DNA from: Buxus sempervirens
Taxonomy: Eukaryota; Streptophyta; Magnoliopsida; Buxales; Buxaceae
Reading direction: 5' to 3'
DNA: 64,000 nucleotides
NCBI GenBank assembly: GCA_947561395.2
Contig: OX387185.1
Location: forward strand, 22,201,866 to 22,265,865
The notes below the pieces were generated by a model. That model saw only the letters and a list, made by a program, of their open reading frames with translations, did no database searches and had not been told where the DNA came from. Shown here piece by piece: positions 55,700 to 64,000 of this stretch (position 1 is the first letter of the stretch; every line of letters starts with the position of its first letter). Position numbers and translations under genes: made by a program.

Positions 55700-58600
55700 T
55701 TGAAGGAATCAGAAACAGAGAAAAATAAAGCTCTTGCAGAAATAGATTCAATAAACCAGAAGTTATTTAAAAGACATGCCAAAGAAGATTCTCTGGTAAC
55801 TTCTTTAACTGAAAAAACTGAAAAACTAAAAGAAAAGGAAGCTCAGATTTCTGCACTTCAAGGTAAAGTGATTGAACTTGAGAAAGGTTCAAATTCAATT
55901 AAATCTAATGTTTCAAATTCTTCTACAGGAAATCATCAAATTAATGAGGAATCAATTTCAAAGGAAGTTCCTGAAAGCTCAAATTCTGCTGAAAAGAGAA
56001 TGAGTGTAAGTAATCAAAACAAGGAATCTTCACAGAAAATTTCTGCTGGAGAAGTAAGACCAACAGGTAAATCTCCAACTTCTGAGAAATCTAAATCTGT
56101 ACAATTTAGAAATGCTGGCAAGTCTAGAAATGGTGATTTTTCTGAACATAGGTTCATACCTGTATGCCATCACTGCAATAAAAAGGGTCATATAAGACCA
56201 AAGTGTTATGCACTGTATGGTTTCCCTGATGGATATTTTGACACTAAGAGAAAAGTGAATCAAAGTCAGTCCCTGGACTTGTACAATAGATTTGACTCCC
56301 TATTAAAATTGACTGAAACATTAAATCAGGAAGTCACAAATCTGTCAAAGAAGCTTCCTTCAAAAACTCAAGTAGTTGATGAAGGTACTTTTCAGAAGAC
56401 TCCTGAAAAACAGATTTGGGTAAGAAAAGATTCATTAGTTGCTAATGTGGTTCATGTAGCTTTAAAAGCTCATGATGTCAACATGTGGTACTTGGACAGT
56501 GGTGGTTCAAGACACATGTGTGGTCATAAGGCTATGTTCAGTACCTTTGAAGAATATTTTGGTGGAAGTGTTACATTTGGTGATGGAAGCACTTCCCAAG
56601 TTGAAGGTAAAGGAACTGTTACAGGTCCAAATGGAGTTTGCTTAAAGAATGTTCTATTTGTATCTGGTTTGAAAGCAAATCTTATCAGTATTAGCCAATT
56701 ATGTGATTCCAGATTATTTGTTAATTTTACCAGAAAAGAATGCAAAATATTGGATAAATCTGGTAGAACTGTTCTTGTAGGTGAAAGAACAAGTGATAAT
56801 TGCTATGGGATTATTGGAAACAATGAGTGTTCTTTAAAATCCTCCATAGGCAATGAAATTGATTTGTGGCATAGAAGACTTGGCCACATTAACTATAGAG
56901 ATTTGTCAAAAATCTCTAAGTCTGAGCTGGTTAGAGGAATTCCCAAGTTTGGGAAAAATAAAAAGAAAGGAATGTGTGGTCCTTGCAACCAAGGAAAGCA
57001 AATCAAAGCCACACACAAGAAAACCAACACTGTAGGAACATCAAGACCATTAGAACTGATTCATATGGATTTAATGGGACCTACAAAGACTGAAAGTCTG
57101 GGAGGAAAGAAATATATATTTGTTGCTGTAGATGACTACAGCAGATATACCTGGGTAGATTTTCTAAGAGAAAAATCTGAATGTTTCAACTGTTTTAAAC
57201 ATCTGTGCTGTCAAATTCAAGTTGAAAAGAATTTGCAAATAGGAAAGATTGTTAGAATTAGATCTGATCATGGGACAGAATTTGAGAATCAAATGTCTTC
57301 AAATTTCTGTGAAGAACAAGGAATCAAACATGAATTTTCTGCTCCTAAGACCCCACAACAAAATGGAGTTGTGGAAAGGAAGAACAGAGTGTTACAAGAA
57401 ATGGCTAGAACCATGATGATAGCCAAGAAAATTTCAACAAAATTCTGGGCTGAAGCTATAAACACTGCCTGTTACATTAGTAACAGAGTTTATATCAGAT
57501 CTGGGTGGAAACAAACTCCCTATGAACTTTGGAAAGGAAAACAGCCAAACTTGAAATATTTCAGAGTCTTTGGAAGTAAATGTTATATCTTAAGGGACAG
57601 AGAAAATCTAGGAAAATTTGATTCTAGAAGTGATGAAGGAATTTTTCTAGGATATTCTTCTTCTAGTAGAGCATACAGAGTTTTCAATTTGCAGAAATCA
57701 GTTGTAATGGAACCTATTAATGTGCTAATAGATGATGAAGGTAATGACAGTGAATTTTTGCAGGCTGTAGATGAAGAGGATGAACTCAGAGATGCATCCC
57801 CAAGCAATGAAGTTATTCCTCTGACTAGAACTCTCAAAGACCACCCAACTGAGCAAATTGTTGGAAAAATGTCAGATGGAGTAAGAACAAGACATCAACT
57901 ACAGAATGAGGTAAGATTTTCTTCCTACTTATCTCAATTTGAGCCAAAATCTTATAAAGATGCATTGTTGGATGATTCTTGGTTGAATGCTATGCATGAA
58001 GAACTGAATCAATTTACTAGAAATAATGTTTGGGAATTGGTTGAAAGACCCTCTGATCTAAATGTGATAGGAACCAAGTGGATTTTTAAGAACAAATCTG
58101 ATGAGAATGGGATAGTAACCAGAAATAAGGCTAGGCTTGTTGCTCAGGGGTATACTCAAGTAGAAGGAATAGATTTTGATGAAACCTTTGCTCCTGTAGC
58201 TAGGTTAGAATCAATCAGATTACTGTTGTCTATTGCATGTTACTTGAAGTTTAAACTGTCTCAAATGGATGTTAAGAGTGCATTCTTGAATGGATATCTG
58301 AATGAAGAGGTCTATGTAGAGCAACCTAAAGGATTTGAGGACACAAATCATCCTAAATATGTCTATAAACTGAACAAAGCCTTGTATGGACTCAAACAAG
58401 CTCCTAGAGCATGGTATGAGAGACTCACCTCTTTTTTACTTGAATCTGGTTTTATGAGAGGAAATGTGGATAAAACTTTCTTTATTCAAAGAGAATCCAA
58501 ACATATTTTGATTGCTCAAATCTATGTTGATGACATAGTGTTTGGGTCCACTTCTGAAAATCATGCTCACTCCTTTGCTGACTTAATGAAAAGTGAATTT

Positions 58601-59467
58601 TAAATGAGTATGATGGGTGAACTGAATTTTTTCTTAGGTCTTCAGATTTATCAATCTCAACAAGGAATTTTTTTCTCTCAAGCAAAATATTCAAGAAATC
58701 TTGTTAAGAGATTCAGCTTAACTCATGCCAAACATGCTAGGACTCCTATGAGTACTAGTTTAAAACTTGGAAAAGATGAATCTGGAAAAGTTGTAGACCC
58801 TACCCTGTACAGAGGAATGATTGGGAGTCTACTGTACTTAACAGCAAGTAGACCTGACATAAGCTTTAGTGTGGGAGTCTGTGCTAGATATCAGGCTAAT
58901 CCTAAAGAATCTCATTTGAATGCTGTAAAAAGGATTATAAAATATGTTAATGGAACTATTGATCTGGGAATCTGGTTTTCCAAAGAGACCAACCCACATC
59001 TTACTGGATACACTGATGCTGATTGGGCTGGGTGTATGGATGACAGAAAAAGCACCTCCGGTGGCTGCTTTTACATGGGGAATAATCTCATTGCCTGGTT
59101 AAGCAAGAAACAAAACTGTGTTTCTCTGAGTACTGCTGAAGCTGAGTATATTGCTGCAGGAAGCAGTTGTACTCAACTTATTTGGATGAAACAAATGTTA
59201 TCAGATTATGGGTTAGATCAAGATCAAATGATTCTCTTCTGTGATAATCAAAATGCCATAAATATCTCTAAGAATCCTGTTCAACACTCAAGGACCAAAC
59301 ATATAGATATCAGTCATCACTTTATAAGAGAGTTGATTGAAGACAAAACTGTTATGATTGAATATATATCTACTGAAAAACAGTTGGCTGACATTTTTAC
59401 TAAACCTTTAGATCAGAACAGATTTGAAACTCTTAGGAAATCCCTAGGAGTATGCTCTCAAAACTGA
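55700..59467 (+). pseudogene. Sirevirus-like pol
   Basis: One frame with a single TAA at 58601-58603. In order: coiled coil continuing from gag, a second knuckle [14 protein letters not shown], protease [13 protein letters not shown] (about residue 264), integrase zinc domain ([23 protein letters not shown]), core ([37 protein letters not shown]), RT ([43 protein letters not shown]), and after the stop RNase H (YTDADWAGCMDDRKSTSGG, STAEAEYIAA, FCDNQNAINIS). The catalytic residues I can see are all present. The pol ends at the same TGA as the left copy. Confidence 0.93.
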
Positions 59468-59556
59468 AAATCAGGTTCTGTTTTGAGTTAATTTTGATGT
59501 AAAATGTCTCACATATCTGTTCAAAATGAATTTGTGTGTTCTTATTACTAAGATCT
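59468..59556 (+). other. Sirevirus post-pol spacer, left of S2
   Basis: Collinear with 252-345 of the left copy up to the S2 insertion site. No gene. Confidence 0.8.
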
Positions 59557-62063
59557 TGTAACCCCCCGGATCCATGTTGTTCAATAAAGATATAACACGT
59601 CTCACGGAGGTTAGGCAAGGATCGTTAATCAATTTATGATCGTTGGATAATCATATAGCTATAACCTGACAGAGTGCACATTTCCATTTATGCAAAATTG
59701 TAACATTTAAACTGAACTAGAATCGTATGGTTCAACCCCAATTAAACTTTAATACATCTCAATTTATTCAAAGTTCTCAAATTCAGAACAGATAACCTAC
59801 TAGTCTAAGGAAGGTAATAGTAATCCTCCTCCCTATAAGCCTCAGCAGGATCTACCCCAGAAATCGCCTCACCACGAGTATCTGAAAAACAAACAAGACA
59901 AACAACGGAGTGAGATACGAATATCTCAGCGAGTAGCACATGCATGCAGAAATAGTTGATCACAATTTAAACTATGCATCGACAAACGCTGAATACGGTT
60001 AAACAATCAACATCAATTCTCAAATCGAAATTCAAGACTGGTTCTAATCAAACAAATCACATCTCAGTTAAGTACGGTAACACATCGATTGGTCAATGTC
60101 AGGACTATCGTTTAGTTGAAAAATTAAACATGCCAAGTAGACACTCCACACCTCCATGTACACAGTTCCGGCCTACTCAGGGTTTCGGAACTCTGAAATG
60201 ACGGCCTACTCAGGGTTTCGTCATCCAATGCAGGCCTACTCCCCGGGTTTCTGCATTGACAACCAGGCCTACTCAGGATTTCTGGCTGCTCTACACCGGT
60301 CGTGGCAACACACAAGGCCATGCAATTCCAACAACCAACAATAACATCACATTACTAAGCTTAAACATCTGGATCCAGGACAAGCTAGACCAAAACAGTA
60401 AAACATCGTATAATCTCAATTCCAATATCAAAATAAAACCATTCATTCCACATCATGTAAAACCCATCACAAGTCATCACCTGTCCCTCTGGACCAAGCA
60501 GTACCTCAAGTACTTTCAGTATTTTCTCATTTCCGTAACACAAGTCATATGAAAGTAAAACTCAATTCATTCATACCAAGGAAATCTTTACAATACATTT
60601 AAAGTTTCCAAACCAGTGAAACCAGAATAGAATAACTCCTCAATCAAAACAGTGTATAAAACAGAGGAAATGTAACTAGTAACTCTTAGTGGTTTGGTAT
60701 CCGGTATAACATTCATGAATAACCTAAACTCAACTTGAAAGCTTTTAAGAGGTTCACTAAATTTTCCTCTAATAGTTTCCTAGGCAAAATAGATTCCCAG
60801 GGTTCCCAAACAAGTGAATAGTGAAGTGGTTTAATCCTCAAGTAACCCAAATACCCTTAGTTAAATCAAATCTCCAATTCAGTAAGCAAAATAGGGTTTG
60901 CCGCTCACTTACTGAGGTGGGCGCGAGGTGAGTGCCGGTCGGCGGTGAAGAAATGGGGTAAAATCGACCTACCGCTCACTCGACGCTAGGTAAGCGTGAG
61001 CTGAGCGCGAGACGGGCGTGAGGTGGGCGCGAGATTCGCGCGAGATGAGCGCAAGGTTTTCTGCTGAGCGCGAGCTGAGCCCCAGCCGGGCGTGAGCTCG
61101 GCGGTGGGTCGTGTTTAACGGGGCGCCTACCTCTTAGGTGAGCGCCGGTGAGCGCGAGGTGGGCGGATACCCCCTGTGATTTTTGTTTCTCTGTTATTCC
61201 AAGATCTACAAGACTAGCCGGTTTGTTTACCTCTGTAATTGTTCTACTACACTCCTAATACTCCCAGAAGACTTCCCAACCATATTTGGATTTAATCTAA
61301 ATACATTTAATCTCAAGATAAATTTCGATCTCCGACTCTGTTTCGTGCCATTCCAGAAAACTAAAAGAAAACTCAAGACATCATTTAAACTACAACCATG
61401 CATCAGAATAATCTCGAGAAAACATAAAACACAAACCCCAGTTGTAAATCAGTGCTACTCACCTGAAATCGCTTATTCCAGAATACCAAAACCTCGGCCG
61501 ATCACCACTCCGGCCACGCACGCGAACACAGAAACTACCCAACCAATTCGTCTCGAACAGGGAGAAAGAACCCACTAAACTTCAACTCCGAAGCCCTTCT
61601 CTTACCCCTCGCGATACTTGTTCTTCACAAGCACAGAACCCTAGTCGCCACTCCAGCCGATTCTCCTGAGCTCCAAGTATCAGACTAACGAACAATGTTT
61701 CCGTAAGTATGATAGGCATATTCTCATAAACCCCAAAACCCTACTTACCCTTTTTAGTATATTTTACCTTGATACATACGCCGCTCGATCCTTCTCCCAT
61801 TTCCTTGATCCCATGCACGCTGGCCCACTGAAAACATCCTACATGTTCCGACCACTTAAGTTAACAAGTGCCCAAGCTATATATATATATATATTTAATA
61901 CAAATAATAATATAATTTTTCAGAAAAATGGCTATATAACGCCTGTACATACGAGTATGGGATAAGCCCTCAAACCACAAAATAACCTGATAAACACAGT
62001 TTATACATCAAAATAAATAACTAAATAAATAAATAAATAACTCACAAAAATCAGGGTCTTACA
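59557..62063 (-). mobile_element. Solo LTR 'S2' in the Sirevirus
   Basis: TGTAACCCCCCGG to GGGTCTTACA on the + strand, 2507 bp, flanked by GATCT at 59552-59556 and 62064-62068. The uninterrupted site is seen in the left copy near 345. It is the reverse-complement relative of G. In its sense: donor CAG|GTGAGTAGCAC (61462-61452), GC-rich GCGCGAG island (60900-61165), four-hairpin array (60294-60166), GTGCTACTC (59939-59931), hairpin 59928-59911, acceptor AG 59883-59882. No genes; an (AT)n run lies at 61878-61895. Confidence 0.95.
59805..59881 (-). other. Terminal LTR micro-exon in S2
   Basis: Minus-strand frame DTRGEAISGVDPAEAY, ending REEDYYYLP then stop; nearly identical to G. Confidence 0.5.
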
Positions 62064-62068
62064 GATCT

Positions 62069-62911
62069 GTTTTCAGGAAGATTGAGTGTATGCATATTGA
62101 CAGAAATGTCTTATTTCTAACCAGCAACTTTGTCTGAAACACCTTTACGTATAAAAGCTTATTGTGTGGTAAAGCTTGGGATCTATAAGCTATCACCTTT
62201 ATGAAAAGAAAAGTTTTGGAAATGGCTGCCATAGAGAGTACAGTGAAAGCCACTGTAAATCTCAAAAAGAAAAAGAGAAAGAAGGTATATTCTTGGAATG
62301 AACTGTAAACTCAGGTTTTTTAAGGGTCAATGCCTTCTTTAAAAAAAATATAAAATAAAAAAGAAAAGAGATCAGAAAAGGCTACCTATCTCTGATGTGC
62401 GAAAGCCACCAAAATGAAGTTGGGATATGTCTAAACTTTTCAAGATTGTTTACACTGAAATAGCCTTCTATATGTATGAAGTGTAAAAGTCAAAAATGTT
62501 GCTCATTTCTCACAAGCATTGATTCATTAATATGCATATGTGCTTAATATCTTGAAGAAAATTTATAGTATGAGAAACCATGAAGAAAATTTTGCTCTTT
62601 GATATGAAATGTACCACATCTGAATTAACTTTGATAGGTACTTCAAGATCAGTTTTGTGATAAGTACTTCTTAGATTGAATAAGTTGATTATCTGGATGT
62701 TCTTTTGGTTTAGCTAAAATCTTAGCTTTGTGTTTGGAAGTATGAGGCTGTCATGAAGAATAGTTCAAACCTCTTTTATAAATTTCTGCCTTTAATCTGT
62801 GTTTTTCTTTGTGTGTGCATGTGCACCTTCTACGTTGCTAGAAGCGTGCATGTAGCCTTCTCTAGTATTGCTTGCTCTGGCACTTGCCCATTTCTACGTC
62901 GCCAGTTGCTC
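62069..62911 (+). other. Sirevirus post-pol spacer, right of S2
   Basis: Collinear with 346-1173 of the left copy; no coding content is preserved between the two. Confidence 0.75.
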
Positions 62912-62948
62912 GCTGGCAGCGTACTCTGTTTGCCTATATATAGGTGAA
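62912..62948 (+). promoter_or_regulatory. Internal promoter of the envelope-like ORF, right copy
   Basis: GCTGGCAGCG (62912-62921) then CCTATATATAGG (62932-62943), about 295 bp before the ATG at 63236. Same spacing and order as in the left copy. A donor CAG|GTAAAAA follows at about 63063. Confidence 0.6.
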
Positions 62949-63235
62949 ATTGCGGTCATTTTTTTACCCCTGTTCTTTTTCACCCTCTTCGTTTTCCCTC
63001 GCCTCTCGCGTCGTGTCCCGGTGCTGCTGTCGCTGTCACCTTCTTCCTTCCTGCCTACTGTTCAGGTAAAAAAAAAATTTACTGTCTTCGTCCTGCTTCT
63101 TCATTTTCTGCTTTCTAGTTCAGTAGTATTCTCTCATTATTCTAAGCTAGGGTTTAGTAGATTTTTCAGCCATTAAGGCTTTCTCGTTTGTTGGTTGGTT
63201 CTATCTGTTTTCTCTTTCTCTTCCATTTTTTTACC

Positions 63236-64000
63236 ATGCCTCTCAAGAGAAAGTCGAGAACTGATTCTCCTTCAACATCGTCTCCTCCTGTGAGGTCTCC
63301 TCTTGTGAGGTCTTCTCCTGTTATTTCTTCTCCTCCAGTGAGACCCCCTTCCCCTTCTCATTCTTCTAAACCTTTTGTGGGGCATGGTTTATCTGATTTC
63401 AATGAATTCTTCAAGCACAGGCCACTTCTTCTGGAAAGGGCCATCAAGCTTGAGTCATTTTCTGAATCCCCTTTCTACTCATTGTTTTCGGACAATGGTT
63501 GGAAAAAATTTGCTTTACTCGGTGGTTTTGCTTATCCGGACCTGGTCCGTGAATTTTACTCTAATCTTCATCATCTCCATCTTGCCAATCAAGGCTCTGT
63601 CAAAGCCTTTGTCAGGGGAATCTCTTTCGACTTCTCGAAAGAGCTTATTTCCTCTCTTCTTGAACTGCCTCTTGTTGACTCTCCCTCCTTTAACTTTCTT
63701 GAGTCACATACTGATCCTCCTATGGAGTCCATCATTCCTTCTCTAATAGTTCAGGGTGCTCCCACTTCCATAAAAAATAAGCCCAACTATATGCCTCATG
63801 GCTCTCTTCAAGATCTTCTCCGGATCTTGAATCTGTTTGTGTGTGCTTCTCTTGTTCCATCTGATCATCACTCAGAGATCTCTCATCCTCGGGCAAGACT
63901 GCTTCATGCCATCTGGAACAGAGAAAGTATCTGTATTCCTTCCATTATCTTCCATCAGATCCTTCAGTCTCGGAATTTAAAATCCAAGACTGCAGCTCTT
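63236..64000 (+). CDS. Sirevirus envelope-like ORF, open to window end
   Basis: ATG at 63236 (MPLKRKSRTDSPSTSS) and 255 open codons to the edge of the window, with no stop. It aligns with the left copy through the Pro/Ser-rich start, DFNEFFKHRPLLLERAIKLE, VRGISFDFSKELISSLLELP and LFVCASLVPSDHHSEIS. Many of the differences between the copies are conservative or silent, as expected if the frame has been maintained. Function unknown; PF20167-like 'plant transposon protein' is the nearest family I can suggest. Confidence 0.8.
   Translation, partial: MPLKRKSRTDSPSTSSPPVRSPLVRSSPVISSPPVRPPSPSHSSKPFVGHGLSDFNEFFKHRPLLLERAIKLESFSESPFYSLFSDNGWKKFALLGGFAYPDLVREFYSNLHHLHLANQGSVKAFVRGISFDFSKELISSLLELPLVDSPSFNFLESHTDPPMESIIPSLIVQGAPTSIKNKPNYMPHGSLQDLLRILNLFVCASLVPSDHHSEISHPRARLLHAIWNRESICIPSIIFHQILQSRNLKSKTAAL

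Larger units (their letters stand above)
53445..64000 (+). mobile_element. Sirevirus-like Ty1/copia element, right copy (partial)
   Basis: 5' LTR, PBS, gag, pol in copia order (protease, integrase, RT, RNase H), spacer and envelope-like ORF; it runs off the window. TGGCT at 53440-53444 would be the left TSD copy. It is inserted in the chromovirus fragment and itself hosts solo LTR S2. Gag has two frameshifts and pol one stop. Confidence 0.92.

Overview
The window is flowering-plant nuclear DNA, most likely from a eudicot with a large, repeat-rich genome. I found no host gene, tRNA, rRNA or CRISPR array. Nearly every base can be assigned to a transposable element or to a decayed piece of one, nested several layers deep. 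Boundaries were set by eye from TG...CA termini, target-site duplications (TSDs), PBS/PPT sites and protein motifs.

Layout, left to right. 1-4340 is the 3' part of a Ty1/copia Sirevirus-like element: end of RNase H, a downstream envelope-like ORF with its own promoter, PPT and 3' LTR. It sits in old reverse-oriented LTR fragments (4341-5859). A 4.5-kb solo LTR ('A', 5860-33814, TSD CATCT) has been split by a 23.4-kb Ty3/gypsy Tat/Ogre-like element (6123-29561, minus strand, TSD CATAT, LTRs of 2421 bp each). That element carries gag, protease, RT, two RNase H domains and integrase on the minus strand. It also carries two intron-containing plant-mobile-domain (PMD) genes and a third coding remnant on the opposite strand. 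Next come further solo or partial LTRs: B, with G nested in it (TSD CAAAC); C; a tail piece; and H, which holds solo LTR D (TSD GTGAA) and a hAT-type non-autonomous transposon (TSD GTGGGCAT). Then follow fragments of another Tat-like LTR with a PIF/Harbinger-like MITE, a minus-strand chromovirus (Tekay-like) gag-pol fragment (51449-53444), and a second Sirevirus-like copy (53445 to the window end). The second copy has LTR, PBS, gag, pol and an open envelope-like ORF, and a solo LTR (S2, 59557-62063, TSD GATCT) is inserted between its pol and envelope-like ORF.

Three things stand out. (1) The Ogre-like element has about 25 copies of a fixed 21-bp AACCG-N11-CGGTT palindrome. They are grouped in clusters with recurring 28 and 38-41 bp spacing, placed in the U3 of both LTRs, beside the antisense PMD promoters and in the gag leader. 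(2) The solo LTRs A, B, C, D, F, G, H and S2 belong to diverged families but share one architecture: TATA box, splice donor, GC-rich island, hairpin array, a GAGATA-TTCG-TATCTC hairpin, splice acceptor, then a short terminal exon read in the same phase that ends in an acidic, Tyr-rich tail. The donor is complementary to a motif near the acceptor, with compensatory base changes between families. (3) The Sirevirus envelope-like ORF appears to have its own TATA promoter, sharing a GCTGGCAGCG motif with the LTR.

Most coding regions are damaged by a few stops or frameshifts but are still easy to read. The Ogre-like LTR pair differs at about 38 of 2421 positions (hand count), so that insertion is fairly young.
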